This document shows, piece after piece, positions 5,965 to 12,900 of a stretch of 39,670 bases of DNA. The translations under genes were made by a program, and so were the position numbers. The stretch is from positions 1-39,670 of the IMG/VR virus record IMGVR_UViG_3300020159_000809; one strand, written 5' to 3'. Below the pieces are notes generated by a model. The model did not search any database, had not been told where the DNA came from, and saw nothing but the letters and a program-made list of their open reading frames with translations. Each line of letters starts with the position of its first letter. The first letter of the stretch is position 1. The DNA is from a virus.

Positions 5965-7481
5965 TACGGCTTTTCCGTTCGTGGATTCTTTGGCTTAGAT
6001 GTGGTTGGGCGACCACCACGAGATGCGTTTTGTGCTCGTGGGTGTGTCTGTGCTGCTGGACCACCTGTTGAAAGAACATTTGCACTTGGATTTGGAGATG
6101 AAGCCTTGCCTGCTGTACTGGCTACTGTTGGACCACTGTTGATAGTTGCGCCTTTAACATTGCCATAAGTGTTGCCATCACCAGTATTTGCTTGAATGGT
6201 GGCATAGTTGTTATTGATTGAACCACTACCACTACTTGCTGGAGATGTACCACCTGCATTGTCATTGAAAGCATTAAAGTTTTGTCCACCCATTCCTTGT
6301 TGGTTTACGGTATGCCCACCTTGAAAGTGTTGTGACCGTGTTGAAGTAGGTGCAGATCCTGCTGTTGGAGTAGGTCCCATTGATGGTGGTGGTCCTGCTG
6401 GAGTTGGTCCTGTTGTTGATGGTGTTTCTCCTGTTGGAGTAGGTCCCATTGATGGTGGTGGTCCTGCTGGAGTTGGTGACCCTTTAGCCGAGTCATGTCC
6501 ACCAAGAAAACCACGAAGGCGAGCACCTAAACTTGGTTTAGCAGGTTTGTCTCCTGTAGCAGTTGAAGTTGACTTAGTAATACCAGCGTCTTCATCAGAC
6601 CAATCATGGAATTCAGGTCCACCTCTGCCACGACCTTCAGGTGCTGTCGTTGGGTCAAATCCACGCAAACCATTTTCACGGTCTCTACGAATGCGATTCA
6701 TAGCGGCTGTACCTTTTGCTTGGCTCCTTGTACCAGTCACTGGTTCTGACTTACCTGTCTTGTCTGTATTCAGGATGTATGGTCCACCAGACTTTTTACC
6801 TTTTGGCATACCACCATCATCATTGACTACTGATTCGGTCTCTGGACCTTTACTAATATTTACACCACCATCTAAAGCAACAGGTGCTGTTTCGGTTTTC
6901 CGTTTTCCTTCAGCAGCCTGTTCCTCGGACATACCTGGTCCTGGAGTAAACCCTGGAGAAGATTCTTTAAACAATGATCTTGCTTCAGCAGAATCTTTGG
7001 CTACTTGTTTGCCTTCATCAGAATTCAAATAGTCTTGGTTTTCTTTTTCGGCTGCATCAGTAATAGCATCCATCTTCTTTGTGCCCTTAAACCTACCCAA
7101 GTCAACAGTGTTGCTTGAACTATCTTTACGAGGAACTTGTGCAGAAGAAGAAGGACCAGAGTTCTTTGGTTCTTTAGGCTTCATTTCTGTCTTAGGCATT
7201 TCTTTTGCTTTAGGCTTCTTGTCTGCTTTAGGCTTCTTACCAGTTTCTTTTAGCACGGTTCCTAGTTCCTTGGGGGATGGTGGTTTAGTATCACTTTCTT
7301 TTGCTGCTACCTCTTCGTCAGACAATTCTTTGTAACTTCCACCAGCAGCAATAACATCAGCCTTTACTTTGTCTTTTTCTTTATCATTCATCTTGGCAGA
7401 ATACCTTTTTTTGGCGGCTTTATATGACTTTGTCGTCATCTCTGGTTTCCACTTAAATTCGTTTGGATCTTTCGCTGCCAC
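5964..7481 (-). CDS. Large disordered Lys/Pro/Gly-rich protein, 505 residues
   Basis: The N-terminal ~100 residues are Lys-rich (repeats like KPKADKKPKAKE), and the middle is Pro/Thr/Gly-rich with two copies of a PTPAGPPPSMGPTPT repeat (encoded at 6362-6477). The C-terminal ~120 residues contain NQQGMGGQNFNAFNDNAGG (393-411) and ATIQANTGDG (~427-436), counterparts of motifs in the RGG-box protein, and the first also of the tape measure linker style. A GTG start follows GGAG at seven bases. No folded enzymatic domain is visible. A virion-associated or scaffolding role is inferred, not shown. Confidence 0.7.
   Translation of the reverse strand: MAAKDPNEFKWKPEMTTKSYKAAKKRYSAKMNDKEKDKVKADVIAAGGSYKELSDEEVAAKESDTKPPSPKELGTVLKETGKKPKADKKPKAKEMPKTEMKPKEPKNSGPSSSAQVPRKDSSSNTVDLGRFKGTKKMDAITDAAEKENQDYLNSDEGKQVAKDSAEARSLFKESSPGFTPGPGMSEEQAAEGKRKTETAPVALDGGVNISKGPETESVVNDDGGMPKGKKSGGPYILNTDKTGKSEPVTGTRSQAKGTAAMNRIRRDRENGLRGFDPTTAPEGRGRGGPEFHDWSDEDAGITKSTSTATGDKPAKPSLGARLRGFLGGHDSAKGSPTPAGPPPSMGPTPTGETPSTTGPTPAGPPPSMGPTPTAGSAPTSTRSQHFQGGHTVNQQGMGGQNFNAFNDNAGGTSPASSGSGSINNNYATIQANTGDGNTYGNVKGATINSGPTVASTAGKASSPNPSANVLSTGGPAAQTHPRAQNASRGGRPTTSKPKNPRTEKP
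6362..6477. repeat. Two 47-base direct repeats inside the 505-residue gene
   Basis: Positions 6362-6408 and 6431-6477 are near-identical 47-base copies with a 69-base period (23 codons, in frame). They encode the PAGPPPSMGPTPT units. Between the copies the sequence differs, so this is a decayed or partial tandem repeat. Copy number may vary between relatives. Confidence 0.85.
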
Positions 7482-7526
7482 TGGGTGCTCCTCTAAGGAT
7501 TGAGATGTATATACTTTACCAGTTAA

Positions 7527-8027
7527 TCAACGCCAAGAAGGGCGAAGAGAACTAAGTTTGGCTCGGCGTTCAGCGTCAATGTATTCAGCATTCTGACGCT
7601 CGTCTACACGGGGGATACCTTTAGGTCCTACTTTGCCATCATTAGTCAAAACAACTGGGGCTGCTCCAGGGGGGGCAAACTTCTGACCCCTTGACTCATA
7701 AGCAATGCCTGTCCAGAGGTTGAACTCATCGGGCCAGATGTAGTCACCTGCGTTAATGCGCTCACCCTTGTGCACACCACGAGAATACTGACGAGCATTC
7801 ATACGGCTCAGTGTTCCTGTAATTTTGTCCTGTCTACGGTTGGAAGACATTGTCCCAAGGTATCCGTCTGGATACGTTGTGTCTGGCATAGAACGATATC
7901 CAGCCAGTTGGTAATCCTTGTTATTACGGAATACTGGGGCAGGACCAAACTGAGGCTGTGATCCAGCGCCTGGTGCTTCCGAAGGAGAGTTCCAGTTGTT
8001 AAAGGATGTTTGTGAGGAGCCAGCCAT
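7527..8027 (-). CDS. Conserved-looking minor protein, 166 residues
   Basis: The N-terminal 35 residues are disordered (Ser/Gln/Pro/Gly). The central part has an ordered feel: DTTYPDGYLG, RQYSRGVHKGERI and DYIWPDEFNLWTGI. Such segments resemble minor proteins in actinobacterial phages, though I cannot name the family. The C-terminus is basic. The start overlaps the ParB-like stop as TGATG, with AAGGA six bases upstream. A virion or capsid-associated role is plausible by context. Confidence 0.7.
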   Translation of the reverse strand: MAGSSQTSFNNWNSPSEAPGAGSQPQFGPAPVFRNNKDYQLAGYRSMPDTTYPDGYLGTMSSNRRQDKITGTLSRMNARQYSRGVHKGERINAGDYIWPDEFNLWTGIAYESRGQKFAPPGAAPVVLTNDGKVGPKGIPRVDERQNAEYIDAERRAKLSSLRPSWR

Positions 8028-8473
8028 CAGTCATCCTTTCCTTTAATCGTAGGGAAATCTTCTGTAAAATGTACAACTGGAATGTCAACACCAGCCTTTA
8101 TTGCTGCAAATGCTCGGTGGTGACCATCACTAATCATACCATTTTGGCGAAAAGCAATAACGGGCTTTACAACACCGTGTTCTTTCATTGACGAAATTAG
8201 ATCATCTATAGGATAATCAACGCTTGTCTGAAAGTCTGGGTGTAAGTCCAATTTGTCCCAGTCAGTATGGTATATATTTGGTTTGTATGATTGTTTAAAC
8301 TGTTCTGGACTTATATGCCCAATTGCCCTAACACTTACAGTATCCCCACGATTCCATATTTTTGTTTGATACGGAGTATTAGTTTCTAGGCTTTTATCAA
8401 AGTTAGTACGTTCGTAATTAGGTAACCTGGATAGGTAAGAACTAACTTTCTTCTTCTTACCACCATCAGCCAC
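8027..8473 (-). CDS. ParB/sulfiredoxin-fold protein, 148 residues
   Basis: Residues ~105-135 contain GMISDGHHRAFAAIKAG followed by IPVV, the signature of ParB N-terminal/Srx-like domains, whose members bind nucleotides (CTP in true ParB) or act as nucleases. The preceding VVKPVIAFRQNG strand-turn fits too. No helix-turn-helix follows, so this is not a full partition protein. A lysine-rich N-terminus (KKKK) may contact DNA. The start is a GTG that overlaps the previous stop as TAGTG. It sits among minor proteins rather than with a ParA, arguing against plasmid-like partitioning. Confidence 0.8.
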   Translation of the reverse strand: MADGGKKKKVSSYLSRLPNYERTNFDKSLETNTPYQTKIWNRGDTVSVRAIGHISPEQFKQSYKPNIYHTDWDKLDLHPDFQTSVDYPIDDLISSMKEHGVVKPVIAFRQNGMISDGHHRAFAAIKAGVDIPVVHFTEDFPTIKGKDD

Positions 8474-8607
8474 TAGACGTTTCCAGCCATGCCTTGATTA
8501 GCAGTAGTAACAAACCCACCAGCGGAACCAGCCACAGCAGTAATAGGGCGTGGTTTTTCCTTCTTAACAACTTTTTCTTTCTTTACTTTCTTCTTTATAA
8601 CAACCAT
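8473..8607 (-). CDS. Small basic protein, 44 residues
   Basis: The first 20 residues alternate Lys with Val/Glu (MVVIKKKVKKEKVVKKEKPR), and the rest is Gly/Ala/Thr-rich. Its ATG overlaps the stop of the 76-residue gene as TAATG, and its stop overlaps the ParB-like start as TAGTG. Both junctions fit the local pattern and support a real gene. A nucleic-acid-binding tail is possible from charge alone. Confidence 0.6.
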   Translation of the reverse strand: MVVIKKKVKKEKVVKKEKPRPITAVAGSAGGFVTTANQGMAGNV

Positions 8608-8837
8608 TACTTCCACCTCATTTTGTCATCTGGATCCATTGGGTCTTTTGCTTGAGCATCACTTTCCCAATCAAAAGGTCTATCAGGTTTATCAGGTTTA
8701 CCACCTGTTTTGGTTGGTGGTTTCTTTGGTGGTTTCTTTCCACCACCACCTGTGGATGTGCGAGCACCACCCTTTTTCCACTCTTTAGTATTGAGGTAAG
8801 GACCATCAATCTCGTCTAGTCGGTGAGTTAGTGGCAT
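8607..8837 (-). CDS. GPYLN/FDWE-motif protein, 76 residues
   Basis: Two shared motifs meet in this protein. Its N-terminus (MPLTHR, then DGPYLNTK) matches the 156-residue protein at 4704-5174. Its DRPFDWESDA near residues 54-63 matches DRPFDWEVDA in the 101-residue protein upstream. Between them is a Gly/Lys/Pro linker (TGGGGKKPPKKPPTKTGG). The whole chain appears disordered, as if made of two docking motifs on a flexible tether. Function unknown. Confidence 0.65.
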   Translation of the reverse strand: MPLTHRLDEIDGPYLNTKEWKKGGARTSTGGGGKKPPKKPPTKTGGKPDKPDRPFDWESDAQAKDPMDPDDKMRWK

Positions 8838-8847
8838 AACTCAAATG

Positions 8848-9153
8848 TTAATAACCGTTGCGAAGAGTATTTTCAATAGTACTTGCACCATCAGAACCAA
8901 TATCATGTTGTACATTTACAATAATCTTACCTGCACCTGTTGGTCGTGATGGGCGCATAATGCCATGTGGGGGTGTTGGGTCGGCTTCTGTTGGGACAAG
9001 TTCTGGTGCATCTACTTCCCAATCAAATGGGCGATCTGAATGAGCACCACCTGCGGGGTGAGCCTTGTATGCAGAATCACGCTTGGCAAACTTACTACGA
9101 CCTGCGTACTCGTTAATGTCTGTAATAGTTGCGTTTTTACGAATGCGTCCCAT
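8848..9153 (-). CDS. FDWE-motif protein, 101 residues
   Basis: Contains DRPFDWEVDA (residues ~41-50), shared with the 76-residue protein, and GIMRPSRP, whose IMRP recurs in the 156-residue protein. The N-terminus is basic (MGRIRKNATITDINEYAGRSKFAKR) and the C-terminal 25 residues look ordered (KIIVNVQHDIGSDGASTIENTLRNGY). Overlaps the 197-residue gene's stop as TAATG. Function unknown. Confidence 0.65.
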   Translation of the reverse strand: MGRIRKNATITDINEYAGRSKFAKRDSAYKAHPAGGAHSDRPFDWEVDAPELVPTEADPTPPHGIMRPSRPTGAGKIIVNVQHDIGSDGASTIENTLRNGY

Positions 9154-9746
9154 TAGATTTTTGGTAACTCCCCAGCCTTGCGCTTCCTGCCGTAGTCGGC
9201 AAGGTCGGCTTTGGCTCGTGCTTCTGATGCTTCCCGATTGACTTTTGCTTTATAGTTCTTATCATCTTGTTTTATTTCTGCTTTGCTACCACCCTGAATA
9301 TAGGCTGTAGCAGAACCACCAGCACCTGACATTTCCCCCCATTGGTCTTCATCTTTCTTTGCTCGTGTATACGAATCAGCACGTTCCATAGCACCCATTG
9401 GATCCTTACTGTATTCCTTATTAACTTTTTTAATGGCTTTTGCTTTACTTGCTTTATCTTTCAAGATTGCTTTACCTTCAGGAGACTTTGGCTCGTGCCA
9501 AGTTTCAACTGTGCTACCAATTTTGATACGCTCTCTTGGCAGTTCTGGCATTCCCATTTTACGGCGGTCAGCGTTTTGGGAATCTTCTCGTGCTGTTTTG
9601 GCTTTGATGCGCTCAGTCTGCGCTGCCGAAGTATTACCACTATCGTCACGAACTGTGTGAGTGTCTGGTGCTGCGCCTCTTCGTGGCTTAAGTTTTCCAC
9701 TGTTAGCGTAAGGCGTAATGCCCTTGACTCTGTCTAGCATGCCCAT
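9153..9746 (-). CDS. Highly charged Lys/Ala/Glu-rich protein, 197 residues
   Basis: Begins MGMLDRVKGITPYANSGKL, which loosely resembles the HR..GPYLN.K heads in this region. The remainder is Lys/Arg/Asp/Glu/Ala-rich with long helical stretches (KAILKDKASKAKAIKKVNKEY; EASEARAKADLADYGRKRKAG). It looks like a charged single helix or coiled coil with disordered joints. GAGG lies six bases upstream of the ATG. It may bind nucleic acid or act as an internal virion protein, both inferred from composition only. Confidence 0.65.
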   Translation of the reverse strand: MGMLDRVKGITPYANSGKLKPRRGAAPDTHTVRDDSGNTSAAQTERIKAKTAREDSQNADRRKMGMPELPRERIKIGSTVETWHEPKSPEGKAILKDKASKAKAIKKVNKEYSKDPMGAMERADSYTRAKKDEDQWGEMSGAGGSATAYIQGGSKAEIKQDDKNYKAKVNREASEARAKADLADYGRKRKAGELPKI

Positions 9747-9748
9747 AA

Positions 9749-10039
9749 TTACCTCACAACTGGTTTAAAGGAAATAGCGGAAATGCTCTCTCCGTTCTCA
9801 CCTATAATATCATCAAACCCAACGATAAAGCAAAGATCTATACCACGAGGGGCGACAAACCCACGAGCGATAGCACACGCTTTAGCACCTTGGTTTACTG
9901 CACTTGCTCCAATGGCACGAATCTTAGGCAAGTGCCCTGCAACTACCGACCTAGCAAGGATGGAACCCACGCTTTGGGGGTTGCTTGATCCTGATACTTT
10001 TAGAACGTCTTCAACTTTAGCATTTAGTTCCTGGGACAT
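9749..10039 (-). CDS. spoVS: SpoVS (stage V sporulation protein S) family protein
   Basis: This 96-residue protein closely follows the SpoVS pattern: VLKVSGSSNPQSV, then IRAIGASAVNQGAKA, then AIARGFVAPRGIDL. SpoVS proteins are small Alba-like folds known from spore-forming bacteria and Deinococcus-Thermus, thought to act as nucleic-acid-binding regulators. Length matches the family. AGGAG precedes the ATG by six bases. It sits at the junction between the replication/nuclease operon and the minor-protein set. It may compact or regulate DNA or RNA during infection, an inference. Confidence 0.9.
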   Translation of the reverse strand: MSQELNAKVEDVLKVSGSSNPQSVGSILARSVVAGHLPKIRAIGASAVNQGAKACAIARGFVAPRGIDLCFIVGFDDIIGENGESISAISFKPVVR

Positions 10040-10085
10040 ATTGACTCCTTGTTGTTTGGTATACCTATGTCCCTATAATACCATG

Positions 10086-10451
10086 CTACTTGAAATGGGC
10101 TTCTTTCAACAATAAGAGCATATCTTCTAAACGCATTACAGCGTAAGATTCACCAACGGCTGCTGCTCCTTTGCCTGGGCGCTTTACAACAAGCAATGGT
10201 ACGCCCATATGAATCTTACTGGCTTGCTTTACGGTGTCATTAAGCCACTCACTAAGTTTAAAAGCCTTTTGGTTCTTGGCTTGAATAGCCACTTCTGCCA
10301 AAGTAATGCGTTGGACTACCCCATGAATATCTCCAGCATCGTTCTCTCCAGCAAGGGCAGTTCTTCGTGCATGGGGAAATCCTTGCTCCTTGAGGTAGTT
10401 GACTAACAATGTCTCAAAGGAAGTGCCTTTGGCTTTATGTTTATTCCCCAT
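10086..10451 (-). CDS. PD-(D/E)XK nuclease, Holliday-junction-resolvase-like
   Basis: The order of motifs suits a small PD-(D/E)XK resolvase: KGTSFETLLVNYLKEQGFPHARR (helix with Glu), GENDAGDIHG (metal-binding Asp), then EVAIQAKNQ for the E-x-K strand. The usual Glu of E-x-K is Gln here (QAK), so the catalytic residue may be shifted or altered. A VPLLVVKRPGKG strand follows, as in Hjc-like folds. It overlaps the winged-helix gene by 11 bases. It would cut branched DNA during replication or packaging. Confidence 0.75.
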   Translation of the reverse strand: MGNKHKAKGTSFETLLVNYLKEQGFPHARRTALAGENDAGDIHGVVQRITLAEVAIQAKNQKAFKLSEWLNDTVKQASKIHMGVPLLVVKRPGKGAAAVGESYAVMRLEDMLLLLKEAHFK

Positions 10452-10848
10452 AACCCAAACTTTCTAAAGCGTTTTTACCTTTGGGAGTAATCTTGCAAAC
10501 ACCTTGCAAAACCCCAGCACGGCCTAATCGTTTTTTATTAGTGGCAATCAAGTAACCTTCTTTTTTAAGAACAGAGGGTAATGCCCACCAACCGTTATTA
10601 GTTTGATCTAGCCCTGAGTACTCACCCATTTCGTCTTGAGTCATATCTGTGTTCTCTGCGTAAGCGCTCAATGCTATGTAAAGCCTGTTACCAACACTAA
10701 GTGTTGCTTCTTTTTTGTCAGACTTTTTCTTACTGGGTATTTTGGCTTCTTCAAGCAGTTTACAAAGGCGTTCAATCTCATCAGCCGCTTCTTTGCAATC
10801 TACCTTCTTAGGAAAATCTGAACGAAGTCTTTCTACTAATGTAGGCAT
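10441..10848 (-). CDS. Winged-helix-like DNA-binding protein, 135 residues
   Basis: The N-terminal 50 residues are helical and charged (ADEIERLCKLLEEAK, then a Lys-rich linker). From ~residue 50 a winged-helix pattern appears: LYIALSAYAENTDMTQDEMGEYSGL, then ALPSVLKKEGYLIATNKKRLGRAG as recognition helix and wing, ending ITPKGKNALESLGY. This matches phage helix-turn-helix proteins that sense or bind DNA, though no named family is certain. GGAGGA lies 10 bases upstream of the ATG. Confidence 0.6.
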   Translation of the reverse strand: MPTLVERLRSDFPKKVDCKEAADEIERLCKLLEEAKIPSKKKSDKKEATLSVGNRLYIALSAYAENTDMTQDEMGEYSGLDQTNNGWWALPSVLKKEGYLIATNKKRLGRAGVLQGVCKITPKGKNALESLGYGE

Positions 10849-10854
10849 CTGTAG

Positions 10855-11016
10855 TTATTCCTCCTCAATCTTAAAACTACCGTGACTCATGTGTAGCAAT
10901 CTTCCTTGAGGGGTAATCCCGATCCATGTGGGGGCATCCGAATCGCAAAGGCAGCCGACAGTCCTCTTGTCATCTTGCTCTATGGTGTACGAGCACTTGT
11001 TACAGTGAACTTTCAT
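10855..11016 (-). CDS. Small zinc-ribbon-like protein, 53 residues
   Basis: C5-x2-C8 (CNKC) and C22-x-C24 (CLC) could bind one zinc. The C-terminus ends in acidic KIEEE. The ATG overlaps the preceding stop as TAATG, and the gene fills what would otherwise be a 170-base gap. It is too short to assign beyond a zinc knuckle. Confidence 0.65.
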   Translation of the reverse strand: MKVHCNKCSYTIEQDDKRTVGCLCDSDAPTWIGITPQGRLLHMSHGSFKIEEE

Positions 11017-11501
11017 TACGGCGTAAACCTATGTTGACGAACTTCTTTGCCTGACATCCCAATGCGGCGTGACAGTTCACGAGAAACTACTTGAGCACCA
11101 CGCTCGCAACGGTCAAACACTGTATCTACTAACTTACGGTAGGCACGTTTCTGCATGTGAATCTCAATCTGATCAACAATCTTTGGGTCAACATCACGCT
11201 TGGCTTTAGCCACAGTCACCAAGTCACCTTTGGCTTTGTCACCCCACTGCTCAATCAATACGCTGGATTGTAGATATTCCAAAATGTTACGTTCACGCTC
11301 TTCTGTAATCTCAGCCTGTACCAATTGTGCTTTGGCAAATACTAACCATGCCATGAAGTCTGTGTACAACTCCATTAAATCAAAGTCACCAATATCTCCA
11401 ATGTTTCTAGGTAACTCAGGTAGCAGACCGCTTGGTTTTTTTGGTAACGGAAAGTTTTGTAGGAACAAATCCATCTCTGGTGTTTGGGTCATCATTGTCA
11501 T
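11016..11501 (-). CDS. Hypothetical 161-residue protein
   Basis: The start is set at the ATG at 11499-11501 because GGAGGA lies six bases upstream; the in-frame GTG two codons earlier would abut that site. The 5' end overlaps the Cas4-like gene by 86 bases. The protein is helical with FDLMELYTDFMAWLVFAKAQLVQAEI and a C-terminal basic part (CERGAQVVSRELSRRIGMSG). It resembles helical small-terminase- or recombination-accessory-type proteins by texture only. Function unknown. Confidence 0.65.
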   Translation of the reverse strand: MTMMTQTPEMDLFLQNFPLPKKPSGLLPELPRNIGDIGDFDLMELYTDFMAWLVFAKAQLVQAEITEERERNILEYLQSSVLIEQWGDKAKGDLVTVAKAKRDVDPKIVDQIEIHMQKRAYRKLVDTVFDRCERGAQVVSRELSRRIGMSGKEVRQHRFTP

Positions 11502-12369
11502 CTTCACTCCTCCAACATGTCTTTTTGTATGAACAGAACTTGCAACCAGTTGAGGATGAGGACTCTGCCCACATTGGTCTCATTGGCGGTATATCTTTTT
11601 GTAATGCTGTTATCAAACGCTTGCAGTTGTCAAGCATCGGTTGAACTAATTCAGGAGTAAATCCTACAACAAACTCTTTAACTTCTTGCGTAGGCTTCCA
11701 TTCGTACAGGTACACCATCTCATGAATACCTGTGCAGTACATGTATAGCAACCCTTGTTTGATATGGCTAGGAAATGGTTGGCGAATCTTCTTCCACAGT
11801 CCATCTAAAGTGATGTCACCTTTTTGATATGAGTTAAACAAGTCTGGTGCTTCAAACCTAACTGTGCCTAAACCAACTGACTTAATCTCAATCAACGCAC
11901 GACCATTAGCATCATTGATAATGCCATCAGCATGCCCAAGAATCATGTGTTCTTCATTGCTTAGTGGCACTTCCCGATATAGCGGATAAGGGATACCGCA
12001 ACTTGGGCAAGATTTAGGGCTAATTGCTTCCCATTTGTGGTTACATATCGTGTTAGAGCACTGCCACCAACCTTCTAGAACTCCAGCATGGTTTAGCCAA
12101 TCTTGCCATTTAGCGTGAATGTAATGCCCTTCGGCAAATATGTTAAGACGTTGAAACGAAAAGGTTTCAGGGTCTTTAGGTTGTTCTCTAATGGTGTACC
12201 AATTAGCACGAGGGCACCAGTCACGCTTGGCTAGATCACTTGGGTGAATGTGAGCAGTGTCTCTAGTGCTCTCACGATCATCTCTATCTTTAAGAATCTG
12301 TATCGCAACTGTGGGCAAAACACGACCATTCATGGTCAGCAACTTAAGATAGTCATTACGCTCACTCAT
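11416..12369 (-). CDS. Cas4/RecB-like PD-(D/E)XK nuclease
   Basis: The catalytic core shows GHADGII (Asp) and ALIEIKSV (E-x-K). A Cys near the N-terminus (DWCPRANWY) and a C-terminal C-x2-C-x5-C (CKFCSYKKTCW) match the four-Cys Fe-S cluster of Cas4 and AddB-type nucleases. An inserted zinc-ribbon-like segment (CSNTICNHKW...CPSCG) lies between. Such phage enzymes act as 5'-3' exonucleases with RecA-type recombination. The start at 12369 is chosen because its ATGA overlaps the upstream stop; an in-frame ATG six codons earlier is possible. Confidence 0.85.
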   Translation of the reverse strand: MSERNDYLKLLTMNGRVLPTVAIQILKDRDDRESTRDTAHIHPSDLAKRDWCPRANWYTIREQPKDPETFSFQRLNIFAEGHYIHAKWQDWLNHAGVLEGWWQCSNTICNHKWEAISPKSCPSCGIPYPLYREVPLSNEEHMILGHADGIINDANGRALIEIKSVGLGTVRFEAPDLFNSYQKGDITLDGLWKKIRQPFPSHIKQGLLYMYCTGIHEMVYLYEWKPTQEVKEFVVGFTPELVQPMLDNCKRLITALQKDIPPMRPMWAESSSSTGCKFCSYKKTCWRSEDDNDDPNTRDGFVPTKLSVTKKTKRSAT

Positions 12370-12572
12370 CGTGGAGGAAATCCCCATGTCGTAATATCTG
12401 CATATTTTTTTGTTCTGTCCCTTGGTTGTTTAGCAAACGCAGAACGCTTACCAGTTAATAATTCTTTCATGGCTTCATGATAATGAAACCGAGCACGTTT
12501 TAAGTCAATCAATCTATTCTTATGGTAGTTATTAGCAAGGCGCTCAGCCTCTTTATATTGCATTGGTGTCAT
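12366..12572 (-). CDS. Small basic hypothetical protein, 68 residues
   Basis: Helical and basic (YKEAERLANNYHKNRLIDLKR) with a C-terminus rich in Lys/Arg and Pro. GGAG lies seven bases before the ATG. It overlaps the resolvase-like gene by 20 bases and the Cas4-like gene by four. The position between two nucleases suggests an accessory role in the recombination module. No family recognised. Confidence 0.6.
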   Translation of the reverse strand: MTPMQYKEAERLANNYHKNRLIDLKRARFHYHEAMKELLTGKRSAFAKQPRDRTKKYADITTWGFPPR

Positions 12573-12900
12573 TAATCATCTCCAAAAAATCATCTTCAAT
12601 AAGCACTACGTAGTTTTTACCAGCAAGATCAAACTGCAACACTGGAACCCGTTCTTCAGCAATGGCCCTTAGCCGTAGTTCTCGCAAGTCCACTTCCTTG
12701 AGTGTAATCGTCTTCATGTTCTCTGTCAACTTATTTTCAATAAGAAAGTCATGACTTCTTACATCATTCTTCCTAAGCCACCCAGCACCTGATCTAGCGT
12801 TGCGAGAACCGTTGTATGTTTTTGCAGTGCGCTTTTCTTGCCTTACAGACTTCTTTAGAATCTTTTTATGGCGATCAGGGTCTTGACCAATTGGTGTCAC
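12553..12900 (-). CDS. Small PD-(D/E)XK nuclease-like protein
   Basis: Contains GAGWLRKNDVRSHDFLIENK, where D-x-V followed by the I-E-N-K (E-x-K) strand resembles the metal-binding core of resolvase-type nucleases. After that come helix RELRLRAIAEERVPVLQF and strand KNYVVLI. The basic N-terminus likely contacts DNA. The start is a GTG overlapping the RecA stop as GTGA. It is the second of three PD-(D/E)XK-type genes here, presumably processing recombination intermediates. Confidence 0.65.
   Translation of the reverse strand: MTPIGQDPDRHKKILKKSVRQEKRTAKTYNGSRNARSGAGWLRKNDVRSHDFLIENKLTENMKTITLKEVDLRELRLRAIAEERVPVLQFDLAGKNYVVLIEDDFLEMINDTNAI

Noticed and set aside
6547-7032. 161-residue + strand open frame in the 505-residue gene
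   Set aside because: It is antisense to a low-complexity gene with biased codons, which commonly keeps the opposite frame open. No ribosome-binding site or coupling, and all neighbours are on the minus strand.
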